Of a stretch of 64,000 nucleotides of DNA, positions 45,096 to 53,541 are shown piece by piece. The translations under genes and the position numbers were made by a program. The stretch spans positions 1 to 64,000 of the forward strand of contig NZ_JUHG01000005.1 in NCBI RefSeq assembly GCF_000799715.1. Direction: 5' to 3'. Each line of letters opens with the position of its first letter. Position 1 is the first letter of the stretch. The stretch comes from Martinezella rhizogenes (GTDB taxonomy: Bacteria; Pseudomonadota; Alphaproteobacteria; Rhizobiales; Rhizobiaceae). The notes beneath the pieces were generated by a model. It was given only the letters and a program-made list of their open reading frames with translations, was not told where the DNA came from and did not search any database.

Positions 45096-45450
45096 GTGCT
45101 GCCTCCGTTTCGATGGTCACGAAGCCAGGTGTGCGGGAGGAGATCCGCCTTTTCTACTCATCAAAGTGCTAGTGAGTGATTCTGGCCGGCGCCAGGAATC
45201 CTGAGTGCGCGAGACGCTTAAATGGGCTGGTGCTCGCTTTGTCGGGCGCGAATTCACTGGTAAAAGTGCGAGTACCGAAAGGTGAGTCCTCCGCTGATAA
45301 TTCAATGTAAGACACTGAAAACACGTCGGTAATGCCGGTATCTAACGTTGTTCTCCTCTCTCTATGAGAGTGGATATTAAGCAAGCGTTAACCAAAAACA
45401 TCTTGCCGAGCGCAGAGAATCGCCCATAGTAATCACGCTTTGGAGGTGAA
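45096..45450. promoter_or_regulatory. Divergent regulatory region between trb and repABC
   Basis: These 355 bases must hold the promoters of the trb operon (leftward) and of repA (rightward). AAAGTGCTAGT (45163-45173) and AAAGTGCGAGT (45263-45273) are near-identical and exactly 100 bases apart. An imperfect palindrome (ATTCTGGC/GCCAGGAAT) spans 45179-45199. These could bind RepA/RepB for autoregulation. I found no clear tra box and no obvious parS by eye. Confidence 0.5.
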
Positions 45451-46701
45451 GTGCCTCGGAAAAGCGTTATTCTCAAGATGGCGGCGAAATTGAACGTGGT
45501 TGCGAACCTGAACATCAACGAAGACAAGGACTTCGATGAGGAGATCCTTGAGCAGGGCGAGCTTATCTCGGATAATCTCAACATGCTTCGCCTCAAGCAG
45601 TATCCGCCGAATGCTGAGAAGGGTCTTCGCCTCTTCTCGTCGGCTGAAGTTGCCGAGTATATTGGTGTAACACAGAACCATATTAAGAAGCTCCACCTTG
45701 AAGGCAAGGGCCCCGTTCCGGAGGTGACCGGATCGGGTCGCAGATCCTATACTGCCGAGCAAATGCTTGAGCTGCGCCAGTTCCTTGACAAGCACGGCAG
45801 ATCCGATTTCAAGCGATATGTGCCCCGCCGCCGCGAGGGTGAGGCGCTGCAGGTCATTTCTGTTGTCAACTTCAAGGGCGGCAGCGGAAAGACCACGACC
45901 ACGGCGCATCTGGCACAATACCTTGCTTTGACGGGCCACCGTGTTCTTGCCATTGATCTCGATCCCCAAGCCTCGCTCACCGCCCTGCACGGCATACAGC
46001 CCGAGCTTGACAAAAACCCGTCTCTCTTTGAGGCGCTGCGCTACGACGACGAGCGCAAGTCGATCAAAGACGTGATCCGTCCCACCAATTTTCCGGGCCT
46101 GGACATCGTGCCGGCCAATCTCGAACTCCAGGAATATGAGTACGAAACTCCCCTCGCCGCTTCCAACAAGAGCTCGCCAGAAGGACGGATGTTCTTCACA
46201 CGCATCTCAAAAGCACTGAAGGAAGTGGATGACAGATACGACGTCGTCTTGATCGACTGCCCGCCGCAATTGGGCTATCTCACTTTGACCGCCCTCACCG
46301 CATCGACCTCCGTGTTGATCACCGTTCACCCGCAGATGCTGGATATCATGTCGATGAGCCAGTTCCTGCTGATGCTTGGCGGGATTCTGCAGTCGATCAA
46401 AAGTGCCGGTGCGACGGTTCGGTTGAAATGGTTCCGCTATCTTGTGACGCGCTATGAGCCTACCGACGGTCCGCAGGCGGAGATGGTCGGGTTTATGCAA
46501 GCCATGTTCAACAAGCGGATGCTTCGGACCCAGATGGTGAAGTCGACCGCAATCTCGGATGCGGGCATCACCAAGCAAACGCTTTATGAAGTGGAGCGCA
46601 GCCTGTTTACGCGCACGACCTATGACCGTGCGATGGAGTGCCTGAATGCTGTGAATAAGGAAATCACCTCTCTCATGCATCAAGCTTGGGGGCGAAAGTG
46701 A
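45451..46701 (+). CDS. repA: RepA, ParA-like partition ATPase of the repABC replicon
   Basis: This 416-residue protein has an N-terminal winged-helix region (FSSAEVAEYIGVTQNHIKKL, near residue 65), then a ParA ATPase with the deviant Walker A NFKGGSGKTTTTAHLAQ (near residue 142) and YDVVLIDCPPQLGYLTLTAL. It segregates plasmid copies with RepB and represses its own operon. The start GTG 45451 is preceded by GGAGG; ATG 45478 is an alternative. The C-terminal 50 residues have a decayed second copy on the opposite strand near 50.5 kb. Confidence 0.95.
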   Translation: MPRKSVILKMAAKLNVVANLNINEDKDFDEEILEQGELISDNLNMLRLKQYPPNAEKGLRLFSSAEVAEYIGVTQNHIKKLHLEGKGPVPEVTGSGRRSYTAEQMLELRQFLDKHGRSDFKRYVPRRREGEALQVISVVNFKGGSGKTTTTAHLAQYLALTGHRVLAIDLDPQASLTALHGIQPELDKNPSLFEALRYDDERKSIKDVIRPTNFPGLDIVPANLELQEYEYETPLAASNKSSPEGRMFFTRISKALKEVDDRYDVVLIDCPPQLGYLTLTALTASTSVLITVHPQMLDIMSMSQFLLMLGGILQSIKSAGATVRLKWFRYLVTRYEPTDGPQAEMVGFMQAMFNKRMLRTQMVKSTAISDAGITKQTLYEVERSLFTRTTYDRAMECLNAVNKEITSLMHQAWGRK

Positions 46702-46779
46702 TCAAAGTTTTGACAGCCGTGCAGAATGCCGATTTCGTCATAAAATTCAGTATGATGGAGCCGGAATTAGGAGGTGACG

Positions 46780-47775
46780 ATGGCTAGGAAGCATTTGCTG
46801 GCGGACATTAGCGCATCACCGACACAAAAGACGAGCGACGGTCCTTCGGAAACGCGCGCCGATTATGCCCGCCGTGGCGCATCGCGTTCGATGATGCAGT
46901 CTCTCGATGAGATGGCAGAGAACTCGATGCGCGTCCTCGAAGGCGAGACCGTAGTTTTTCTGGAGCCTGATCTGCTCGATGCCTCTGCGTTCGTCGACAG
47001 GATCAGCGACGACGGAGACGAGTTTGAGGCACTGGTCGAAGCGATAAGGCAAGCCGGTCAGTCGTCGCCGATATTGGTGCGCCCTCACCCGGATGAAATT
47101 GACCGGTACATGATTGTGTACGGGCATCGAAGGGCGCGTGCGGCAAGGGAACTCGGTATCAAAGTTCGCGCCGTCATAAAGCCACTTGAGGATATTGCCC
47201 ACGTCATCGCCCAGGGCCAGGAAAATACCGCCCGAGCCGATCTGACGTTTATCGAGAAATCGCTGTTCGCCAAAAAGCTCGTGACTAGCGGCATGACCAA
47301 GGACACCATAAAGACGGCCTTGACGGTGGACGACACGCTTCTGTCCCGAATGCTCTCGGTCGCGGACAACGTCCCCGTAGCCATTCTGGATGCCGTTGGA
47401 TCGGCCAAAGGTGTGGGCCGGGACCGATGGGAAGACGTTAAAAAGCTCGTCGCAGATCCAACCCGCGCCAAATGGGCAATCGACTTTGTCGGTAGCGATG
47501 GCTTCAGAGCGGTTTCGGTCGGGGCGCGTTTCAACGCGCTCCTGGAGCACTTGAAGAAGTTCAAAAGGCCCCAAAAGCCAGCCAGCAAGCCCGTGGAAAA
47601 ATCCTGGGCGCTTGCAGAAAAGGCAGTTGCGGTTTCGACAAGGGATGCAGGACGAGCGTTCACGCTCTCCTTGAAGTCGAAGGACGCGTCGCGATTTGGC
47701 GCGTTCCTTTCCGAGCAGTTGGAAAGCCTCTACCAGGACTTCCAGCGAACTGAAACTGAGCGAACGGGAGACTGA
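46780..47775 (+). CDS. repB: RepB, ParB-like centromere-binding protein
   Basis: This 331-residue protein has the ParB/Spo0J N-terminal box (ALVEAIRQAGQSSPILVRPH, then YMIVYGHRRARAARELGIKV, the catalytic GHRR), a middle HTH (KTALTVDDTLLSRMLSVADN) and a C-terminal RepB domain. It binds parS and stimulates RepA. ATG 46780 follows a perfect AGGAGGTGACG site. A minus-strand ORF of similar length is a shadow. Confidence 0.95.
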   Translation: MARKHLLADISASPTQKTSDGPSETRADYARRGASRSMMQSLDEMAENSMRVLEGETVVFLEPDLLDASAFVDRISDDGDEFEALVEAIRQAGQSSPILVRPHPDEIDRYMIVYGHRRARAARELGIKVRAVIKPLEDIAHVIAQGQENTARADLTFIEKSLFAKKLVTSGMTKDTIKTALTVDDTLLSRMLSVADNVPVAILDAVGSAKGVGRDRWEDVKKLVADPTRAKWAIDFVGSDGFRAVSVGARFNALLEHLKKFKRPQKPASKPVEKSWALAEKAVAVSTRDAGRAFTLSLKSKDASRFGAFLSEQLESLYQDFQRTETERTGD

Positions 47776-47799
47776 ACCGCAAAAGAAAAAGGCCCCCAA

Positions 47800-47870
47800 A
47801 CGTTGCCGTCGTGGAAGCCTTCCTCATCGTGTAGCAACATGAGAATCGCATTTCCCCGAATCACTGTCAA
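47800..47870 (-). ncRNA. Antisense countertranscribed RNA (incA) of the repABC operon
   Basis: In the repB-repC gap the minus strand has TTGACA (47870-47865), a 17-base spacer, and GATTCT (47847-47842) as promoter. Downstream lies a GC hairpin (AAGGC with GCCTT) followed by TTTTTC near 47790. This layout is that of the small antisense RNA that represses repC translation and fixes copy number and incompatibility in repABC plasmids. The terminator probably extends to about 47787. Confidence 0.78.
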
Positions 47871-47929
47871 GAGTCATTGGCGCCGTTTGAGCGAGCAGAT
47901 TTCTTTTGCCTTCTGAAAGGTGAAGAAAA

Positions 47930-49144
47930 ATGCAGTTGGGAAGTGTGACGACGCCCTTTGGGCGGCGGGCGATGAGTCTTGCCTTGATAAAAGGTCAGAT
48001 GCAGTCGGCCGACATCAAACCAGGTAAATCCGTCGACAAGTGGAAGGTCTATCGCGACATCTGTGATGCCAGATCGTTGCTTGGGCTTCGGGATCGGGCC
48101 CTCTCAGTGCTCAACGCGCTTCTTTCCTTCTACCCCGAAATATGCTTGGCGGAAGGAAGCAACTTGGTGGTTTTCCCGTCGAATGCGCAACTCGCGACGC
48201 GGGCCAACGGGATTGCCGGAACGACACTTCGCGAGAATCTTGCGGTTCTCGTGGACGCAGGGATGATCCATCGAAAGGATAGCCCGAACGGCAAGAGATA
48301 TGCGCGAAAAGATCGCGCTGGCGCGGTCGAAGAAGCGTTCGGCTTCAGTCTGGCGCCGCTCCTCGCCCGCTCTGAAGAACTGGCTCGCTTGGCCCAGCAG
48401 GCCGCGTTCGAGCGGAACCAACTGAAGATCGTGAAAGAGAAGATCTCCCTCTGCCGGCGGGATATTCGCAAGATACTGACGGCCGCCATGGAAGAAGGTG
48501 CATCTGGCGATTGGGGCAAGTTTGAGGCCCATTTTGTGGGCACTGTTTCTCAGATCGCCAAAGCGAAAACCCCGGAGGCCCTCGACAACATCCTCGATGA
48601 AATGACGATGCTGCTCGAAGAGCTTCTCAACACGCTGGAAATGCAGCTAATTTCCAAGAATTCCGACACCAATGATGACGAATACCGTCAGCACATACAG
48701 AATTCAAATACCGACTCCATCACTGAATCTGAACCTCGCTCCGAAAAAGAGCAGGGAGAAAAATCGAGCCTAGCCATCAGGCGGCGGGACGAGCCGATCA
48801 AGGCGTTCCCGTTGGGGCTGGTATTGAGGGCATGCCCCGAAATAGCGATGTATGGACCAAATGGGAGGATCGGGAGTTGGCGCGAGTTGATGTCCGCGGC
48901 GATTACAGTCCGATCGATGCTCGGTGTTAGCCCATCGGCTTACCAGGATGCGTGCGACGTCATGGGACCTGAGATGGCGGCCGCGGTGATTGCCTGCATC
49001 TTCGAGCGAGGAGGGTTTATCAATTCAGCCGGCGGCTATTTGCGTAATTTGACCCGCCGAGCCGAGAAGGGCGAATTCTCGCTCGGGCCCATGCTGATGG
49101 CACTGATGCGCGCCAATGCGCCTGCTGGGCGAAAGGCGAGTTAA
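47930..49144 (+). CDS. repC: RepC, replication initiator
   Basis: This 404-residue initiator begins SVTTPFGRRAMSLALIKGQ, as RepC proteins do. It has the N-terminal HTH region with NLVVFPSNAQLATRANGIAG and the conserved C-terminal block AITVRSMLGVSPSAYQDACD then GGYLRNLTRRAEKGEF. The AT-rich stretch at about 48640-48740 inside the gene is where oriV lies in known repABC plasmids. ATG 47930 follows AAAGGTGAAG. It is the only full initiator in the window. Confidence 0.95.
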   Translation: MQLGSVTTPFGRRAMSLALIKGQMQSADIKPGKSVDKWKVYRDICDARSLLGLRDRALSVLNALLSFYPEICLAEGSNLVVFPSNAQLATRANGIAGTTLRENLAVLVDAGMIHRKDSPNGKRYARKDRAGAVEEAFGFSLAPLLARSEELARLAQQAAFERNQLKIVKEKISLCRRDIRKILTAAMEEGASGDWGKFEAHFVGTVSQIAKAKTPEALDNILDEMTMLLEELLNTLEMQLISKNSDTNDDEYRQHIQNSNTDSITESEPRSEKEQGEKSSLAIRRRDEPIKAFPLGLVLRACPEIAMYGPNGRIGSWRELMSAAITVRSMLGVSPSAYQDACDVMGPEMAAAVIACIFERGGFINSAGGYLRNLTRRAEKGEFSLGPMLMALMRANAPAGRKAS

Positions 49145-49340
49145 GGGAGGGTGCGAAGAGGCAAAACGCCTGAAGTGCCCGTGTTTTCGCCGATCGATTC
49201 TCTCCTTCGGCGGCAAGCTCTGCCCAGTAGGAAAAGACAAGCCGGGCCGGCTCGCAACAGTGCAAAAGGTAGTTTGTGTGTTGCCCGGTGTTTGACCGTT
49301 TTCTATTCTACAGCCTGATCATCACGTTCCGAAAGCTGGC

Positions 49341-50318
49341 ATGGACTCTCAACTCGACATGTTTGCAAAACCGGTGGTCGACATGCGACCGCAACGGAGT
49401 GACGCGCCTTCCCGATCGAAGAGCCGGACAGCGCCCACCTCTCTCACGGACGATGAAATGGTGCGCAGGCTCGAGGATAGCGGTCAGTACCGTATTCTGC
49501 GCAAGCTTATACCAAGACAGCTATCGACGATCAGACGTGCGGAATTCGAACGGATTGGTGTGATCCTCGATACCGAGACAACCGGTCTCAATTGGCGTAC
49601 CGACGAGATCATTGAGATCGGTCTGGTTGCCTTCTCATTTGACGGTTTCGGCAAGATCGGTGATGTCATCGGTGTCTATGGCGGCTTGCATCAGCCAACC
49701 ACGCCAATCCCGCCTGAAATCACGAAGCTCACCGGTATTACCGATGCAATGGTTGCCGGTCAGATGATCGACATGCAGCAGGTCCGTAGGATGGTTGCGT
49801 CCGCGGATCTGGTGATAGCCCACAATGCCAGCTTCGATCGTCCGTTCTGCGAAGCGTTTTCAAATGTTTTCGCCAATAAGGCGTGGGCCTGTTCCGTTTC
49901 CGAGATCGACTGGAGTAGCCGTGGTTTTGAGGGCACCAAGCTCGGATACTTGATCGGGCAGGCGGGCTATTTTCACGATGGTCATCGTGCCGTCGACGAT
50001 TGTTTTGCGCTGCTTGAGGTGCTCGATCGCAGTGTCGGGGATGGGGAGACGCCATTCGCTGAGCTGGTCCGCGCGAGCGGGCAATCGCGGGTGCGTATTT
50101 TTGCCGAGCATAGCCCGTTCGAGATGAAGGATCATCTGAAGGCGAGGGGATATCGCTGGTCCGATGGCAGCGATGGGCGACCGAAGTCCTGGTGGATAGA
50201 AGTCGATGACGAAACGTTGCGGGAGGAGCTTCATTATCTGCGCGCGGAAATCTACCGCTGGGAGGAAGCCGATCCGCCGGTCCAACACCTGACGGCCTTC
50301 GATCGTTTCAAGGCATAG
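49341..50318 (+). CDS. DEDDh 3'-5' exonuclease (DnaQ-like)
   Basis: This 325-residue protein has all DEDDh exonuclease motifs: VILDTETTGLNW (Exo I, near residue 75), HNASFDRPF (Exo II) and DGHRAVDDCFAL (Exo III). The C-terminal 90 residues (KARGYRWSDGSDGRPKSWWI then EVDDETLREELHYL) form an extra domain seen with plasmid-borne DnaQ-like enzymes. It follows repC on the same strand after 196 non-coding bases. It may act in DNA repair or processing during plasmid transfer; the role is inferred. Confidence 0.88.
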   Translation: MDSQLDMFAKPVVDMRPQRSDAPSRSKSRTAPTSLTDDEMVRRLEDSGQYRILRKLIPRQLSTIRRAEFERIGVILDTETTGLNWRTDEIIEIGLVAFSFDGFGKIGDVIGVYGGLHQPTTPIPPEITKLTGITDAMVAGQMIDMQQVRRMVASADLVIAHNASFDRPFCEAFSNVFANKAWACSVSEIDWSSRGFEGTKLGYLIGQAGYFHDGHRAVDDCFALLEVLDRSVGDGETPFAELVRASGQSRVRIFAEHSPFEMKDHLKARGYRWSDGSDGRPKSWWIEVDDETLREELHYLRAEIYRWEEADPPVQHLTAFDRFKA

Positions 50319-50364
50319 TCGGGTTGAGGGGGCGCTACGCGCCAATCTCGATGCATAAACGCCT

Positions 50365-50640
50365 TGAAGCGCTTACACTCGCCAGCAAATGCCTTCTAGG
50401 CATCGTCATCTCCAATTTCCGGCGTCATCATACTGAATTCTATGAGGAAATTGGCATTCTGCACGGCTGTCAATACTTCGATCACTTTCGTCCCGAGGCT
50501 CTTTGCACACGAGAGGCGATTTCCTTGTTCACAGCATTCAGGCACTCAATGTGCAGGATCATAGGTCGTGCGCGTATTCTGGCTCGGCTCCACATCGTAA
50601 AGCATCTGCTTGGCAGTAACTGCGTCGGAGATCTATCGCT
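50365..50640 (-). pseudogene. Relic of a second repA-repB junction
   Basis: The minus strand from about 50640 reads ISDAVTAKQMLYDVEPSQNT then RTTYDPA, and after a frameshift IECLNAVNKEIASRVQRASG with stop at 50484. This is the C-terminus of RepA. The next about 80 bases match the functional repA-repB spacer (46702-46782) with roughly 10 differences in 84 aligned positions, and continue as MPRRHLLASVSAS, the RepB N-terminus. It is inverted relative to the live repABC. It records loss or recombination of a second repABC replicon. Confidence 0.85.
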
Positions 50641-50779
50641 GGGATAGGTGCTGATCCGCCTATCCCAGATTTGTCCATCCTCAATCGTTCCAAGGCTCGA
50701 GCACGCTGAAAGCATTCGCAGTCAATATGGATGGCAAGTCTTGCCTTAGTTGACGTGCCATGGGCTATGAATAGCCACG

Positions 50780-51871
50780 TCACCGCGGTCGATGCTCGGT
50801 GAGCAGCTCGAGCAAGGCGGGATTGATATAAAGGTTCTCACGGCCGGCCCTTATCTCCGTCAGAATTCCGGCGTCGGCAAGTGCTTTCAGATAGACCGCA
50901 GCGGCCTGCCGTTTGGCTATTCCAGCCGAGACGACGTTAGAGATCCGGCAGTAGGGATTGACGAAGATCACTTCCGCCAATTCGCGCGAATAGATCTTTG
51001 GCAGCTCACGGCGCATCCGGCTGCTTGTCGCGTCAAGAAGATCGCGGATTGCGTGGATCTTGGTATTCGACCAGTTCGCCGTTTCTCGAATCCCCTCCAG
51101 CATATAGAGGATCCATTCCTCCCACGCTCCTTGCGTTGTCACGTTCAGGAGTCGGCCGTAATAATCCTGCTTGTTGCCGATGATGTAGCGGCTGAGATAG
51201 AGTACCGGGATATTAAGCAGGCCCTTGTCGACGAGATACAGCAAGTTTAGGACGCGGCCTGTTCTTCCGTTACCATCCGTAAAAGGATGGATCGCCTCGA
51301 ACTGGTAGTGCATGACGGCGAGACGGATCAGTGGGTCGATGTCTTCGGCCTCATGAATGTAACGCTCCCAGTTCGAAAGCTTGTCCCTCAGGAGATCGCG
51401 ACCTTCCGGCGGCGAGTAAATGACCTCGATGGTCGCCTCGTTGAACAGAGCCGTTCCCGGTGTTGCTCTGATATCCAGGTCGACGCCCTTGATTGTGCGG
51501 CAGACTTCGATCGCCATTGCGGTCGAAACCGGTCGATCCTTTAGCATCTGGAATCCCTGGTTCAGCGCCGTCCGATAACGAAGCGCCTCCTTCGTCGCCG
51601 GGTCTGGAGAGTTTCCGGCCTCGCCTGCGAAGCGGAACAGCCGGTCAGTCGTGGTGACGATATTTTCGATTTCCGAGCTTGCTTGCGCTTCGAGCAGAGG
51701 GATCGAATTAATCAGCACCGACTGGTTTGGAATGAGCTCGCCAGAGACCTTTAGCTCGGCTACGGCTGCGCGAGCAGCGATACATGCTTTCAGGACGGCT
51801 TTTGTCTCGACGTCTGCGCGTGGGGGCAGGGCAGGTAGATCATTGTAGGGACGGTCCGGCCGAAATGGCAT
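50780..51871 (-). CDS. Fic-family AMP transferase, class II (self-inhibited)
   Basis: This 363-residue protein has the N-terminal inhibitory motif SSEIENI (Ser-x-x-x-Glu-Asn pattern), the active-site loop AIHPFTDGNGRTGRVLNLLY, complete, and a C-terminal winged HTH (RISNVVSAGIAKRQAAAVYL). Such proteins AMPylate targets when the inhibitory Glu is displaced. ATG 51871 is chosen for the GGAAG site and the family-like start MPFRPDRPYNDLPALPP; an ATG at 51928 would add 19 residues within the repeat cluster. The HTH and the upstream repeats suggest autoregulation. Confidence 0.9.
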   Translation of the reverse strand: MPFRPDRPYNDLPALPPRADVETKAVLKACIAARAAVAELKVSGELIPNQSVLINSIPLLEAQASSEIENIVTTTDRLFRFAGEAGNSPDPATKEALRYRTALNQGFQMLKDRPVSTAMAIEVCRTIKGVDLDIRATPGTALFNEATIEVIYSPPEGRDLLRDKLSNWERYIHEAEDIDPLIRLAVMHYQFEAIHPFTDGNGRTGRVLNLLYLVDKGLLNIPVLYLSRYIIGNKQDYYGRLLNVTTQGAWEEWILYMLEGIRETANWSNTKIHAIRDLLDATSSRMRRELPKIYSRELAEVIFVNPYCRISNVVSAGIAKRQAAAVYLKALADAGILTEIRAGRENLYINPALLELLTEHRPR

Positions 51872-52282
51872 GCTGAAGCTTCCTGTTCCGGCTGCTTTGA
51901 TCTCCGGATATGTCGATAACGACGACATGTCGCCATAACATGTCGATGGAATCGAAATCTATCGACATATTCGCCAATTGGCAACGCCTTGCTTATGGCG
52001 ATTGAAGCCCTTGGAGCCCAAGCATGGCAGTTGCCAGCGATCGACGTAACGACGGTTGGCTCCCTCCTTGCGCAAAGCTCGAACGATATCGTATCGCGTC
52101 TCAATGCCCATATCTGTGAGGCTTGTTGCGATATGAGCGGTCCGTTCGAAGTCCATCTCGCTATATCCGGCATCAAGCGTTCGACCAGCTGTGCGTCACC
52201 GAGGAAAGAGCCAGATGAATTGGCTCTCCGACAGAAAATGCTTATCCTTATCTCATTGAAATATTGTCAGGAATCGACGTTT
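51872..52282. promoter_or_regulatory. fic promoter region with ATATGTCGAT repeats
   Basis: ATATGTCGAT (51908-51917), ACATGTCGAT (51938-51947) and the inverted ATCGACATAT (51961-51970) cluster upstream of the fic gene, along with the palindrome CGACATGTCG (51923-51932). They probably bind a regulator, perhaps the HTH of the Fic protein itself. The rest, to 52282, has no supported gene. Confidence 0.6.
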
Positions 52283-52525
52283 ATGGAACTGACTTTTACG
52301 CTGGCTGGTCTGCTTGCAATTGTTCTAGCCCCCTACATGATGTTGTCGTCGTGGGGAAAATCTCTCTTCTTCAAGATCAAGTGGCTGATCTTCAGTGCAG
52401 TCGTATTTTGCTTGGCGGCGCTCTGGTGCGTGGTCTACGGACCGGACAAATGGCTGCTGATACAAGCGGGCGTTCTCATCGTCGTTATGACGCCGGTCGG
52501 TCTCTTGTCGTCAGGCAAAGCTTGA
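52283..52525 (+). CDS. Small hypothetical membrane protein
   Basis: This 80-residue protein from ATG 52283 has three hydrophobic segments (LTFTLAGLLAIVLAPYMML, WLIFSAVVFCLAALWCVV, LLIQAGVLIVVMTPVGLL) separated by short charged turns. AGGA lies 13 bases upstream, a weak site. No homologue is recalled. It could be a small-toxin-like or stress membrane peptide, but this is speculation. An in-frame extension to 51989 is less likely. Confidence 0.45.
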   Translation: MELTFTLAGLLAIVLAPYMMLSSWGKSLFFKIKWLIFSAVVFCLAALWCVVYGPDKWLLIQAGVLIVVMTPVGLLSSGKA

Positions 52526-52721
52526 TCGGAATTATCATAGCCGGTCGGGAAACGGCAGCTTTAGAACCCGAGGTTGCCGCGGAGGGTCAACCTATGTCCA
52601 AAGGAGATTTTGCTCCTGGGTGGGCAGGGGAGTTCCGAGGGGAGGGGATTGGGCTCTCCTTGCGCCTGGCCCGCGCTGCTTGATGCGGTACGGAACAGGA
52701 AAGCCGTCGACAACGGCGCGC

Positions 52722-53021
52722 TCAAGCGGTTGGTCGGGCCTCAGATTTCGCGACAAGGGATAGCCTGAGGCCAAGAATGTCCGCCACTTTGGCAATTATT
52801 CCGAGCTCCGGATTTCCTTCTCCACTCAACGCCTTGTAAATCGCCTGACGGGTAAGGCCTGTCCGACGCGATAGATCAGAAATACCCCGTGCTTTGGCAA
52901 TAACGCCAAGAGCCATCGCCAGTTCTTTCGGGTCACCATTTTCGCTCGCCGCCATGATATATTCCGCAATAGCTTCCTCGCTGTCGAGGTACGGTATCGC
53001 CCACTCGATAGGTCTTCCCAT
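52722..53021 (-). CDS. Orphan HigA-type addiction-module antidote, 5' end fused into DUF932 relic
   Basis: This 99-residue protein contains YLDSEEAIAEYIMAASENGD, ALGVIAKARGISDLSRRTGL and TRQAIYKALSGEGNPELGI, the pattern of the HigA-like 'putative addiction module antidote' family with an XRE HTH. The family's own N-terminus is lost: the first about 12 residues (MGRPIEWAIPYL) come from an out-of-frame piece of the DUF932 gene upstream. No cognate HigB toxin is adjacent. Without it the protein may still repress or protect. The start has no clear ribosome-binding site, so expression is doubtful. Confidence 0.7.
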   Translation of the reverse strand: MGRPIEWAIPYLDSEEAIAEYIMAASENGDPKELAMALGVIAKARGISDLSRRTGLTRQAIYKALSGEGNPELGIIAKVADILGLRLSLVAKSEARPTA

Positions 53022-53283
53022 CATCAATGCGGCGCAGACGGATAAGGTGCTTCGTGAAATCTGCTTTTCCTTCCGTGCGACTTGCCGATTGTTTGGCACC
53101 GACGGGCACGAACCCCTCGGCCATCAATCCACGCAAAACCTCGATCGTTGGAATTGGCTTGAAGCGGTCGGATCGGCTCTCATGGGCGGTGGTCGCAAAG
53201 ATCGAAGGAGCGACCCTTTGCATTTCGGTTTCGGTCATTGCTCTTGCGGTGTCGAAGCGTGCGGTTTCGGTATAAACGGTCAT
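52987..53283 (-). pseudogene. 5' fragment of a DUF932 phage/plasmid-type gene
   Basis: ATG 53283, with GGAGAG upstream, opens a frame with VAPSIFATTAHESRSDRFKP, IPTIEVLRGLMAEGFVPVGA and HLIRLRRIDD, the N-terminus of DUF932 proteins (about 270 or more residues). Similarity ends near YRVGDTVP (about 52987), where the sequence turns into the HigA gene. A deletion joined the two. DUF932 genes are common on rhizobial plasmids near repC. Its function is unknown. Confidence 0.72.
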
Positions 53284-53541
53284 CTTGTCTCTCCTTTTTT
53301 TGATCCAGCGAAGCGGGAGCACCCGCTCCTGCTTCCGAGCTCGGGCGGACCAGCGGGGGAGAGGGGGCGGAGCCTTCTTTCCCCGCTCGAAGGAAAGATC
53401 TCGCCGGCGCCGGCGTCATGATGCCGCGTCAGCGGCCTGAAAGAGTGATCCTCACCGGGATCGATGAAGCCGGACTGTTGTGATACACGATCTTGGCCTG
53501 AGGAATTTCGAGCAACTTTCATTCCGAGTATCGATTGACAC

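Noticed and set aside
30300..45450. tra box (TraR binding palindrome)
   Set aside because: No sequence close to the 18-bp consensus was seen upstream of traM, traR or trb; partial GTGCA matches near 45090 were too weak.
46816..47799. A 327-codon minus-strand ORF
   Set aside because: Shadow of repB, which has a strong ribosome-binding site and ParB motifs.
45096..49340. parS centromere site
   Set aside because: I looked for a 16-bp GTTNNNNGCNNNNAAC-like palindrome around repABC and did not find a convincing one by eye; a motif scan is needed to settle it.
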